From: Aquatica leii
Taxonomy: Eukaryota > Arthropoda > Insecta > Coleoptera > Lampyridae
DNA length: 64,000 bases
Direction: 5' to 3'
Assembly: GCA_035610365.1 (NCBI GenBank)
Contig: CM069432.1
Location: forward strand, 186,543,027 to 186,607,026
A model generated the notes under the pieces. The model had not been told where the DNA came from. It did not search any database and worked only from the letters and a program-made list of their open reading frames with translations. Positions 24,600-36,009 of the stretch are shown here, one piece after another; the stretch's first letter is position 1, and the number at the start of each line of letters is the position of its first letter. Position numbers and translations under genes: made by a program.

Positions 24600-26430
24600 C
24601 AGTTGTTTTTATTTATTTTTATGATAAACAAGAAGTATTAATAGATGTAAATTGGTCTTAATCCAAATTGTTCATGTACTTGTAATGCTTTTTTTTTGTT
24701 AGAATTAATTCAGATACTCTCTAAAAGATAATTTTAAATCAAAAATGTATTCAGAAAAACAATTACTAATTTAGAAACCTACTATTACAACAGATGCTAA
24801 AAATTTATATTATCCTTACTTAAAAAGACTAATAAAAATTACAATACCATCGCTTACAAACTTGCAACAAGACAATTCTATCAAATACAAATAATAAAAG
24901 TTAAAAAAGAAATTTAATTAGTGTTAGACAACTCACGTATCTTGCAAGGTATACGATAGATAAACAAAACCTTTTTTTGGAATTAAAACTCAAAGAAACA
25001 ATAAAAAACATCATCAGTTTAAATAGCCGTAAGCATTAATGTCTTCTAAAATCAATACTATGCACTTACACAAATAAAGAAGTAGTAAACGACAACAAAA
25101 GTTGAGAAATAAAACGTTCAGTTGTAAACGATTATTTGATTATTTAGGTTTTAAACTTATCCAATAAAACAAAATATTTTATAAAATGTAGTAGAAAATT
25201 AAAAATAGTACTAAAACTTTAAAATTAAATAACATAATAAATAAAATAAAAGCAACATTAAGCTTTAAACTTTAACTGACCTACTATATTATAAAAATGT
25301 TAGTAAAGAAAGTAAACCCTTTTAATTTTTGTCACACATTTATAATTTTGTACTGTGATTGTGCCGTACGCCTAGACTAGTACAATTAATATTTATCTAC
25401 ACACTTCATCTCTTGGTAAACGAAATTAAAAAAAAATATTTTTATGGTAACATTATTTTGAGTACCAAGTTTTAGTCGCTAAGTATTTACATTTTATTAG
25501 GGTTTATTTTAAGAAAACTTTTTAATCGGCAAATACTACAATAACATACGAACATTATTTTTGAAACAATTAAGAACACACTATAAAATCTACTTTAGAT
25601 TATGTTAAATTGCTATGTAACCTTCTAAAAATTTTAATTTTTAACGAAGATACAACAATCATTGTTTTCGTAAAAGTAGGCATTGAATAAACAATATTTT
25701 AAAATGATAATTTTAGTTATGTGATTCGAATGTTTTGTCTAACTGACTTCAAGTGCTGTTTGAACTTCTGCGGTTGATTAATGTACCTTCTTGCCATTTT
25801 CAAACATCTTTGTGTTATTAACAAAGTGCTATGTGTCAATCTCAATTTTGAATTAAGGAGGATGTTGTAATCTTCTCTTTTATATTTATTACATTAACTC
25901 TTATTTAAAGTTACATTAAAATAAAAATACAATTAATATAAACACAAACGATGTGTAAATACGTACTGATTAAAAAAAAAGTTTTTAAAATACATGTTTT
26001 TTTTCCTTTTGTAACAATAAAACACGCGACATAATTATCAGTTTTCATCTTTGTGTTTTGTTTTATTTATAATAATATTTTATATAATGAAATAATTACA
26101 AAAGTGATTGTAGATGTTGAAAGCATAATAATGTTTTTAATTATTGATTATTAATATTTGATACATAAATAATTCACAGTAGTTGCATAATTATTTTGTT
26201 TTATTAGTATAAGTTTCTATTTTGTTTATATAATTTTTTTTTGTAAAAAAACAAAGGATAAAATATTTTTATAGCGGCACCATGTGTTTTTCAACACAGT
26301 AAAAAAAACAAGCAAAAAAACCAAGATGTTATGGTAGTAGTAGTAACATATTGATTTGTTCATAAAAGACTTTTTTAGTTGCGTACAGCATTTTGTCAAT
26401 AGCACGTTCAAAAAGTAATTTAAATAAGAC
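24600..26430. other. A+T-rich DNA, nothing identified
   Basis: Only short frames occur, such as 61 codons at 26226-26411 on minus. A slightly less A+T-rich patch at 25,730-25,870 matches no family I know. The Copia fossil starts near the right end. Confidence 0.45.
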
Positions 26431-26439
26431 TATAGATAA

Positions 26440-27130
26440 AAATAAGGTTTTAAAAGAATACAGAAAACGACAAAATAACGTTGTTTACAATAACGAAGAA
26501 ATAACAGAAGCATTTTGGACAGCTCAAAAGTTATTGCTTATTTTGTAAAAAAAAGTGTCATGTCAAAAGAGATTGTCGCAAACACATTACACAAAAAAAA
26601 ATATAATCAAAGACAAACATTAGTTTAGAATAAGAATAATGACGCTTAGTAACAAACAAGCAAAACAAAAACAAATATAACTGAATTGTGCGTTGACTCG
26701 GAGCATCGGACCAATAGTGTACTATCGAGTTATGTTTTAGAAATTTGGATAAATGTATAAAGCATACAGTTACTTTAGCAGATTGTAAAAATTTGTCAAT
26801 ACAAGGTACCGGTATTATTGAGTTTAAAACAGTGAATCATTAAATACAAATTAAATTTTGATTAGTTTGTACCAGGACTAAAATGGCTAAAACCTTTTAT
26901 TATTTGGTAAACTTACAAAAAACGATTGCACTGTTATATTTAAAAATAAACACGTTAAATTAATAAAGATGGTAAAACTATAATAATTCTGAAATCTTAT
27001 AATCACATTTACAAGTCTCAACTACCCACATAACCAAAGTTAACCTTAATTGTCTAAAAAGTGATCATACTTTAACCTGAAAAGTTGACAAGCATGTGGT
27101 ATCTTTATCGTGCGTTTTAGTCATTCATAA
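26440..27130 (+). pseudogene. Copia retrotransposon fossil: gag end to protease region
   Basis: A Copia-type zinc knuckle CLFCKKKCHVKRDC (CX2CX4HX4C) is readable at about 26,535-26,580. After it come protease-region sequences typical of Copia (VTLADCKNLSIQGTG at about 26,770-26,820) and the block before integrase (CTVIFKNKHVKLI, near 26,930-26,970). No LTR is identified. It is broken in several places and old. Confidence 0.75.
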
Positions 27131-27234
27131 AAGTTTGTTCTACCGCGTGTCCTTAATGTTTACCTTATTCACAACAAATAGTTATTCCTAATAATCAGCC
27201 AAATTGTAAACGTAAAGGTTACTTTTTGTATAAG

Positions 27235-27590
27235 AGCTTTTAAGTATAAAATGAGACTACTTGTTTTTTTACTAACCCTATAAGTTAAATTTTCGATATA
27301 TTTTCAGAGATTTCTAATTAATGTCTTGAAAAAGTTACACAACTGATATCCTACAAAATTAATTTAATGCTAATATTAAAAATTAAGTTTTTAGTAGCCT
27401 TATAGTACAGAATGAGACTACATGTCTTTTTAGTAACCACATAAATGTTATTTTCGGTGAGTTTTATAATCAATGTCTATAAAAGCTGTGAAAGAGACAT
27501 TCTAAAAAGTTAATTTTATGTTAATCCTAAAAATTAACTTTTTAGTAGAATGTTTTTGTGTAGAATAAGACTTTTTCTGAAAAACGTTCT
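27235..27590 (+). repeat. Tandem repeat, about 150-165 bp unit, just over two copies
   Basis: The words AATGAGACTAC.TGT, CTTTTTAGTA and TTAATGTC/TCAATGTCT recur at about 27,250, 27,408 and (partly) 27,560. Each unit ends in AAAATTAA.TTTTTAGTAG. The copies are diverged and show no coding potential. Confidence 0.6.
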
Positions 27591-27599
27591 CGGAAGAAA

Positions 27600-28400
27600 A
27601 ATCGCTCTGAACCAAAATTACTTTTCTATCTACTAATAGTTATCTCTTACTATTATTACGACTTACAAGGAGAAACTAAGAAATGAGTTTACCAGTTGCG
27701 TTTCTGATTTTTGGTGATTCTCATGGCAAAAAAGTACCCTTATTTTGTTTTTTTGTGCATTAGCGCTTAGTTTTTACATTATGAATTTTTAAAGAATTGA
27801 TTGAAATCGTCAGAAGTTAGTTAGTCGCTCCGTGAGCGCCAATTACAACAAATTCAAGGGTATGTTTTTTTTTTTAAATAGACAAACACTTATTTTAAAA
27901 ATATTTAAAAACACTGCAGATGGAACCTGCAGTCATTGTTTCGCTAATTATTTGTTGTAATTTTTATAAGTATATAGGATCCGTAGTTGTATACTCTGAA
28001 ACTAATTATCTTAAAAAAACTTGTATTTGAAAAGAAACATTTTAGTAGAGTTGTAAGTGTAATTGATTATTATTAATTAGTGTTTGTAAGTTTAGTTACT
28101 GCTTACATGTAAAATAAAAATCTAATTGGCTATCAATGAAATCTTTAGAAGTAAACTTTATTTTAGTTCCACCATTACCCTGGCACAACAGTTTTCTGGA
28201 ACGTACCATTTTAATCCGATTATCGTCATAAACATTGTTCTTTTTTGTTTGTAACCTAATGATTTTTTTAATTTAATTTCAACCTAAAAATTATTTTTTT
28301 TAAACAAACTTTTTTATAATTTGTAATGTGGATTGATACAAAATCGTATTGATAATAGTTCAAATTATCGCCCTTAAATCGATAAAAAATATCAAGTTTT
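27600..28400. other. A+T-rich DNA, nothing identified
   Basis: No frame or repeat of note. Confidence 0.4.
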
Positions 28401-28499
28401 TTTCCAAAGGCGTTTAGCAGGTTAAAGAGAAAGTATTAATAAACGCGATGGCATCTTAATGGTGATTGTAAAAACTTTTTTTGTTGTTGTTTTTGTTTC

Positions 28500-28760
28500 A
28501 TCCGTTGCGGTAAATGATTAATTTAAGAACTTATTTTGCATTGCGACTGTGTGTCAACTGGGCACCAAACAATAGCCGTTGTGGATATTTTAATCTCTTC
28601 AATGTGTCGGTCTCTTCGACCATTCAAGGTCTTTTTCTTAGATATTGCAGTTTTAACGGAAATTTCATTCAAAGAATCTCATTCTGCCGATGCTGACAAA
28701 ATTTTTTTAAAACAAATCGTTATTACTTTGAGCAGAGTTTAATATTCATTTCTGCTTTAA
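28500..28760. other. Unassigned patch with coding-like composition
   Basis: Two overlapping plus-strand frames (28514-28696 and 28536-28742) and a long readable minus-strand frame occur in a less A+T-rich patch. None gives a family I recognise. It may be a decayed element. Confidence 0.2.
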
Positions 28761-28769
28761 CAAATCCGT

Positions 28770-31080
28770 TAAACATTTACAATATAAACTTGGCCTCTTG
28801 ATAGCAAACAAGAAAAATGTATTTTTCCAAACAGGCATACCAAACAAGTTTTGTATTTATTCTTCTTTAATACTGTGACTCATAAAGGAGCTATATGCGC
28901 ATCAATATCCAATTTTCAAAACGCAATACAGGCAAATTTTAGTGTTTCTTATTAAAGGATAGTTTATTCGCGATAAACGGCAAAAAAAATTATTAATGTC
29001 GAAAGTGGCAATACAATAATTGATCTAGTGCTTCAAATAAACTTTCTCGAATTAATTCAACAGTTTTTTATTATGTAGCCATTATTGAAAAAAAAATTAA
29101 ATTTCGTAAAAAAAATTGTAACTTAAGTTTGTAGTGATTATTCTCAACTTCTCATTTAACCTCTTAAAGCACTTTTTTTAAAAAAAAACAACAAAAAAAT
29201 AATTTTTTTTATTTAAGAAAAAACATTTTTGAACTTTATTTTGGCCAAAAGTAATAACTAAACACAAAATAACTGTCTATAAACACTTATCTTTACAGTT
29301 TAAGTTTTGTGTTAACTTCCCAGTAAACACAATTATTGATAATGTTTAGTTTCAAAACAAAAAATGTATGATTCACTCTTGTTTCAAACATAAAAGAAAC
29401 CTAACTGCAATAAAATAGCTATAAGTCTATCGCTGTTTCACTTATTTGAATCAGTATAGTTTTGGTATTTTAAATTCAAATCTGTTGCAAACTAAATGTT
29501 GCATTCGGTTTACGTTTTAAAAGCTTCGTTCTTGAACTGATACTAAATGATCGATAAATATATGATTTTCTTGTTTCAATAATGAACTAAAACAATTCTT
29601 TCAATAATATAATAGTACATTTTCGAATGCACGTTTCAAATTTTATTGCACAATAAATATTTTTAAATACAATATCACATTGAGTTTTTTACATATTGCA
29701 ACTTTCCTTGATGTGGTCTTTTTACGGAAGCCTCGAAAACTGCATCAGTTACAGTTAGATAGCAACTTTTAACCGCATCTGTAACATAGAAATAAATATT
29801 TTATTTATATACATACATAATCATAGAGTTACACAAAATTAATTGCATTTTTTTAATCAAAAACAACACAAACTTAATATAAATATCACTTTAACAATCA
29901 TAAAAAAGTTATAAAAACACTGTGAATACCTTTAGCTGTACATAATCGTATAGAAAACTTGAAGAATTGAACTGTAATTATAAATCCTAAAGTATCATCA
30001 GATTTACGCAATAATCTAGCTTAACGCAACCATGTGTGTTAATTTACAATATTTTTTATACAAATTAGAACATGATACATAAAGAACAGAAATGATAATA
30101 ATATTGATTACATTTATGGATTATAATAAAATGTTTCGACTTACCGTTTATTGTTCCATTTCGTAATTGTACACAATTGTACACACAGCATCACTTATCA
30201 AACTACAACCGAACAAGTGAAAAGATATTAATTTGCAGCGCAAGCGTTGGCGACAGTAATCAAAAGTATAGCAACGACTAATGCTGACTAATCACAAAGT
30301 ATTCGTTTTTCCTAGAACGATTCCACTGTTTTGAAAATAATTCAATCTTATTTAATCAATCTTCAAACAATTCTAGTTATTCAAAAAATATTCGGTTTTA
30401 ATTAATCAGTTTTTAGACGGTTGCTGATTATGGGATAAAAATTGCAAGTACTGAAACGGTTTAAAACTGATTGTGAAAAATCGGAACTCTTTTAATTTAT
30501 TCACTGTCAGTTACATGTAAATGATATAAAAATGGAACTAACACGAAACAACGTAATAAAACAATTGTTTTAATTTTGTGACTGTAACAGTTTCAATCCG
30601 TGTTTACTGGGTTTGTGTAATTGTGTTATACTAAAAATTCTAGTTATAAAGGTAAAACATCTTTATACATATTTTTAACAGACACAAAAGAACACATAAT
30701 TCATAATTGCAGATGAACGGTCAGTATACAAAAGAACATAGAAACATGTTTTCTCTAAATTTTACATGTTTGCCCTGATTTTAGAATACCCAAATTTTTT
30801 AAAATTTTTTAGTTTTTAGTTAAGTATTTTTTCTAATTTCAGCTTCCGTAAAATGAATAGTTTCGACAGCCACAGAAATGGACGTTTTAGTGGCGACAAA
30901 GCTGTGGATTAGAAAATCGAGTAAAAATGTGAAAAAGGGTTAAAGGCAATGACATTTATTTTAGATATTTTTAAATTTGTAAATAAGTAATAAATATATA
31001 TGTATTATATCGTATCGTATAAAATCTGTTTTTCAAGACTTGCACCTTTACTTCAATGTGTTTTATTTTCAAATGTTAAC
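28770..31080. other. A+T-rich DNA, nothing identified
   Basis: Low-complexity T and A runs occur (for example 29,170-29,230). No frame, repeat or RNA gene is recognised. Confidence 0.4.
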
Positions 31081-31084
31081 TATA

Positions 31085-31590
31085 AGATATCCGTTAAGCA
31101 GCCATTAATCGTTGAGCAACTGAAAAAATGGTATTTTTTAAGCAGTTTTAAAATCCAACAATTGTACATCTTACAGTTAACGTCAGGTTGATTCTTGAAC
31201 AAGTGCAAAAATTGTATATTTTAAACAGCTTTAAAATTTAGATTAACTTTAAGTTATCCTAACAAGTTGAACGTTAAGCAAACAAAAATTAGTATCTTTT
31301 AGGCAGTTTTAAATACCAACCATTAACAATCACTTTCGATTAACTTTAGATTACTTTAACAGGTTAAACGTTGAGCAAACAAAAAATGGTATCTTTTTAG
31401 TAGTTTTAAAATTCAACTATGCAGCGGGCATTTCGATTAACTTTAGGTTAGCTCAACAAGTTGACCAATGAATAACTAAACAGAAGTATCTTTTGAGTAG
31501 CTTTAAAAGTGGACAATAAGTTGTCCGTTTCGGTTAATTTCGGGTTATCCTAAAAGGTTGACCGTTGAATACACGCAAGGTCAGTATAAG
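31085..31590 (+). repeat. Tandem repeat (minisatellite), roughly 95-bp unit, about five copies
   Basis: A core of GTTGAGCAA.C.AAAAAATGGTAT followed by TTT.AGCAGTTTTAAAAT.CAAC recurs at about 31,111, 31,194, 31,268, 31,367 and 31,462, with a partial copy at 31,560. Between cores lies a shared GATTAACTTTAGGTTA.C stretch. Spacing is mostly 95-99 bp, with shorter intervals in the first two. The copies are diverged. Confidence 0.75.
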
Positions 31591-31735
31591 AGTATCCTAT
31601 GGAGGGATTAAGTGGGACATAGTTCACCATTGGGTGTGCTTTTGGGTACTCTATGATCACATTTGCCAATCCAAAGCGGTTACCTTTATTACGACTTTTG
31701 GTTACTTTTGGCTGTGTGGGTAGAGCATTAAGCAT
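31550..31735 (-). other. Unassigned 61-codon frame in a G+C-richer patch
   Basis: The patch next to the minisatellite has more balanced base use than its surroundings. The frame reads with proline-rich motifs (EYPKAHPMVNYVPLNP). No family is recognised and it may be a fragment of an element. Confidence 0.2.
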
Positions 31736-31899
31736 TTAATTAAATTAATTAAAGTAAATGACAGCGTATTTATGAATGGCATAAAGTATTACATTATTGT
31801 AATTTAAATTAAGAAAAGTGACAGACGTTCTGGCATAGGAAGACAACCGAATTTAAACTATTTTCTGACTACAGAGCTGAAAATTTATTTTTTGTGAAA

Positions 31900-33060
31900 C
31901 ATGAAACAGGCACTTAAAGTTATCGACTGCTTAAGACTAACACACATACGGTTAAAATTAGTCGTGATATCGAATTCATCAGTACAGAGTTGATAAAACT
32001 GTAAACAAATAAAATCCCAGCTGGTTAACAAATAGAATTAATCGTCAAAAAACAAATTCAACCTGCAATTGCGTGTCAATACAAAGTTAAAACTCTCTGT
32101 CCAGGATCAAAGAGGAAAACAACAAGAAAAGCAAGAATTAAAGCTTTCTACAAGGTCAAACAAAGATGCACCGCCAAGTTGTTTAATTATATAAATAAAC
32201 TAAGAAAAAAGTAAATAATGATCCAATCACGTATAAGAAATATATAAGTCAACTAAATTCAGAAAATTTAAAAATTGTTATGAACAAAAAATGGAATTTT
32301 TTCATAATTTTAAATGAAAATTAACTAAACTAATTACAGGAGAAAGTTCAATTGAATGTAAATGTAAATGTAAAAACAGGCCAAGATAAAAAATATCTTA
32401 AAAATCAAAGCACGTCTGGCAACTTTTTACAAAACTTTAAATGCGATTATGATAAAGTATTTGCCAACAGTACCAAGACACCAAAAAAATGGATGTGGAA
32501 TATTTTTATATCTAAACAGCGTACTTGTAGTGCTATTGTATTGCTACTTTATTTATCTATTAATATCACCTGACATCACTGTTACCACTTTGTTGTTAGC
32601 TAGATATGTAAACGAACCAAAAGTGTGTGATAAGAACGAAATCAAACAGAGATTTAAAAATAGTATGTAGATGCTAATTAAACTGGTAATTATCAGATCG
32701 AAAGTCTCATCAAGTTATTGTTTTTATTTTAATGACGAATTAATTGCATGGTCAGTCCAAAAACAAATTTTAGTTTTTTTATCATCGATTTAGGCAGCTT
32801 TGTTATATTTGCTAAAGCATTGCATAAACTTATATAGATCAAACGTGTATTGATGGATTTTGACAAGTTTATTGAAGATCCCATCAGAAAGTTTAAAAAC
32901 TGCCAGAAACTTAAAAAACTGCTAACTGATAAAGTGTGTCATAAAATTGATATTAAATATAAGTTTGTACATGAACATATCGCTTTGAAAAATGTAGTGG
33001 CAGTATATTGTCTCACCAATAATAAGATAAGACAAATAAAAAGCAGGAATGTTAACTAAA
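31900..33060 (+). pseudogene. Copia fossil: integrase tail to RNase H end
   Basis: At about 31,945-31,990, sequence like the end of Copia integrase occurs (VKISRDIEFI, compare the ISRDV.F motif). At about 32,930-33,050 a stretch matches the last part of Copia RNase H (HKIDIKYKFVHEHIALKNVV, then YCLTNNKI). The span between them is shorter than in a whole Copia. No LTR is seen. It is broken and old, and could belong to the same insertion as 26,440-27,130. Confidence 0.6.
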
Positions 33061-33476
33061 CTATTATAAAAAAATTTAGTTAGTCAACCATCTTAAAAAA
33101 ATTGGTCTATTAAAATTTCATTTTTCATTATGTTAAGATGTTAACATATATATGTACAAAATAGTATAAAAAATAATAATAAAATGCTTTGAATTTAATA
33201 TCAATGTAATTAAAACAAAATATGAGTCAACGTAAAGAAAAAAAAACATAAATATAAAGAAAAGTTAATATATGTGTTTTTAACAGTCTATATCGTTTTC
33301 TCTACTAGTATCGTCAATATCTTCAAAAAGTAAACAGTGCCGCTAGACCAATAAAACATTTAGTAAAAAGAAAACACAGCTGTGTGTTATTTAGTGAAAA
33401 CTAAGTGTAAATAAACATTATAATAATATAAAGACTCCCAGGTTATTTATAAACTAATTTTTTGCTCACTTAAACT

Positions 33477-33556
33477 TACAAATTAAGAATTTAAACTGCA
33501 TTGTATTTAAGGTGTTCATTCCTTAAATATAATGCAGTTCAAATTGTTAATTTGTA
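33477..33556. ncRNA. pre-miRNA-like hairpin
   Basis: Two 36-nt arms (33477-33512 and 33521-33556) flank an 8-nt loop. By eye 33 pairs are Watson-Crick, one is G-U and two are single mismatches, spread along the stem as in miRNA precursors. Either strand could be used. I recognise no known miRNA. A small foldback element is the alternative, since other foldbacks lie within 2 kb. Confidence 0.4.
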
Positions 33557-33599
33557 CTTGTTTACTAAAGAGTAACCTACATCCTCTTTTTTAAATAAA

Positions 33600-34840
33600 T
33601 CCTGTAATTTTGTTTTTCACCAATCAATCAATAAAAATCTTCGTAAATCTTCTACATTCTAATAAATCCCGGTACATCCTAATCATTTGAGTCAAATTGA
33701 TTTAAAATTGTACATAATATAACAGTCTGCACTAGCCGTATTTTTATATCTTTTAATTAAGAAAATTATAAAATTCATGTTTCTCAAAATATACCGATGT
33801 GTCATTTTTTTGTGTTTTTTCAACTTTTGTCTTTATTTTTAAGATAATTTTAACTGCTTGTCTACTTGGTGTAAATGGTGTAATTAACCACTGTTGAAAA
33901 CGTCAAAGAAAAATCTTCTTTTAGGTTTGACTAGCATGTAGCGACCGAACAAACATGTCGCGTGTTAAATTTTACCGAAAATTAAAAACTATGTTGATTA
34001 ATGCAAACATAACAATTAGTTGTCGGATAATTTTAAAGACGCTACCGAGAATATACAAAAAGGAGACAGCATGTTAGATATATATGCGAGATTTAATATT
34101 AAAAGTCTTGTACATATTTATCTACTGCTAGAAAGCTTATTTTGTCTTGAGGTTTTAAATCTGACATTGTTAATAAATGTTTGTGTTTTGAAAAATCTTT
34201 AATTAAGGCGCTTTGAGTGGGAATAATACTAGTAGATAATAAAATGTTGTGGTTCAGGAATCTTGTTAGTGACTTCATTGTTATGCAATTTACTATACTT
34301 GCAATAACCACACAAAGAAAAACACATAACGTCACATGAAAAAACAATGCACATGCGTTCTTTCAACTACATTTCTAGTTCTTCGTCGGTAAATCCTCAG
34401 AACTCTTCAAAATTTTTAGTAAATCTATAGTACAACCCAGTACATCATTTGCCCCTCAATTATATTTAAAAATAGTGTTTACAAAAAAATTTAATTAATT
34501 AATTAATAAAAAATAAATAAAAAACAAGCAACTGCTCAAATTATATTCTGCTGATTATTACCTTCATTTAAAATTACCCAATCATATTACACGATTTCAA
34601 TCAGGTTTTTCAATTAAACGAGCATTAATAAATGATAACACAACCGGAAGAGATATAATTACAGCGATAAGTATGCCTGTTGATAAGTAACCATGAAAAC
34701 GCTCTAAATTCAAAAATTCATAAACGTCAACCATGTCACGTTTTAGCTCGACTTATTTTGTAACGTCACTAATAATTATTATGACAATAAATAATTTTTT
34801 TGCTTTTTTCAAGTAATAATCATTTGAATTTCATTCGTCT
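33600..34840. other. A+T-rich DNA, nothing identified
   Basis: The longest frame is 82 codons at 34099-34347 (minus), with a 60-codon frame opposite at 34020-34202. Neither resembles a known protein. A TTAA-rich tract occurs at about 34,490-34,510. Confidence 0.4.
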
Positions 34841-34841
34841 T

Positions 34842-34972
34842 TGTAAAATTATCTAAAATTTGACACCTGGACAGAACTCAAAATGTGTTGCCAAAACGTA
34901 ATCACTGATTACTAGGCAACACATTTTTCGTTTCCGTCAATAAGTTGTTTCATTATCGATAATTTTACAAAC
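34842..34972. repeat. Nested inverted repeat (foldback, MITE-like)
   Basis: The outer arms TTTGTAAAATTATC and its complement lie at about 34,842 and 34,958. The inner arms AAAATGTGTTGCC (34880-34892) and GGCAACACATTTT (34915-34927) match perfectly. A third pair, GTAATC and GATTAC, lies in the centre. The sequence could be a small nonautonomous element or a structured RNA. Confidence 0.65.
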
Positions 34973-35090
34973 ACTTATGATATTACATATGATAATTTTT
35001 TACTGTATCAATTAACCAATAAATATTAATAAATAAATTTATTTTTATTGCATTTTTTGTAATTGAACCAATCATCAACGGATTACCGCG

Positions 35091-35114
35091 ATAACACCAC
35101 GGAAGTGGTGTTAT
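35091..35114. repeat. Perfect short palindrome
   Basis: ATAACACCAC and its exact complement are separated by GGAA. The word AACACC/GGTGTT recurs in the foldback that ends at 35,463, suggesting one family. Confidence 0.7.
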
Positions 35115-35308
35115 TAGGCAAACGAGACATGATATATTGAAATGTCAAATTAAATGTCAGATAGTAAATCAATTCATAATGTTGATACAGAGAATTGATG
35201 ATATTTGTAACTACAAAATTAACTAAATTCTTTTGGAAAATACACCATAAAACACAATTAATTTGTATTAATTGATTAAAAAAAAAGTAGTAAAAAATTA
35301 TCTTACCG

Positions 35309-35463
35309 AATACACCTCGAGCATTGATAAATACTCAAAATTTTGACGTAGAGAATGTTTCAAGCGTGTTTCTTGAAGGTAATAGCACGAGGCCGAAGGC
35401 ACGCTTTTAACAGTCTCTGTGACAAAATTATCTCAGTATTATCAATGCTCTACGGGTGTTATA
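35309..35463. repeat. Foldback element, about 155 bp
   Basis: The arms share GAGCATTGATAA and flanking words (AAAATTTTG against CAAAATTAT). The left arm lies at 35309-35345 and the right arm at 35421-35463. A second pair, AAGCGTG and CACGCTT, lies inside, around a G+C-rich GCACGAGGCCGAAGG stretch. This is the pattern of a MITE-like foldback. Confidence 0.6.
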
Positions 35464-35760
35464 GCTGATAATTCCAACAGTTTCAAATAACTTTATTTGT
35501 GTAATTCGTTTATGTTTTGTGGCGAATTACAATTGAATAATATCGAAAATAAATCTTTTAAATGTTACGCAACTGTAGGCGTAATACTTTCTTGTACGGT
35601 ATCTGCACAAAGAAAAAGAATACAAAACGCAAGTTATGTAAGTATTATTAACAAATTCAAATTTTTAAAATATTTTTAGCTTAATAACGTATAACAATAT
35701 CTATAGTTATATGTATATATTTTTTAAATACACTAATAAACATTCGTTTAAAAAAAATTT

Positions 35761-36003
35761 GCGCTAATATCTTAAAAAGTTTTTTTTATTAGTAAAGAAT
35801 AAACGTAAAAAATTAATTTAATTAATTAAAGGATTATAAAAATGTACACAATAAAATTGTTGTTAATTTAAACTAAAAAAAAATGCACAAATATCTTAAA
35901 AAGTTTTTTTTTATTAGAAAAGAATAAATGTAAAAATTTAATTTAATTAATTAAAGGATTATAAAAATGTGCATAATAAAATTGTTGTTAATCTAAACTA
36001 AAA
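35761..36003 (+). repeat. Tandem duplication, about 120-124 bp unit, two copies
   Basis: Copy 1 starts at 35761 and copy 2 at 35885. Both contain ATATCTTAAAAAGTTTTTTT, AATTTAATTAATTAAAGG and ATAAAATTGTTGTTAAT. They differ at a handful of places. Confidence 0.8.
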
Positions 36004-36009
36004 TAAAAA

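Noticed and set aside
28500-28760. Overlapping frames considered as a host gene exon or integrase
   Set aside because: No motif of any family was found, no splice context is convincing, and both strands are about equally open.
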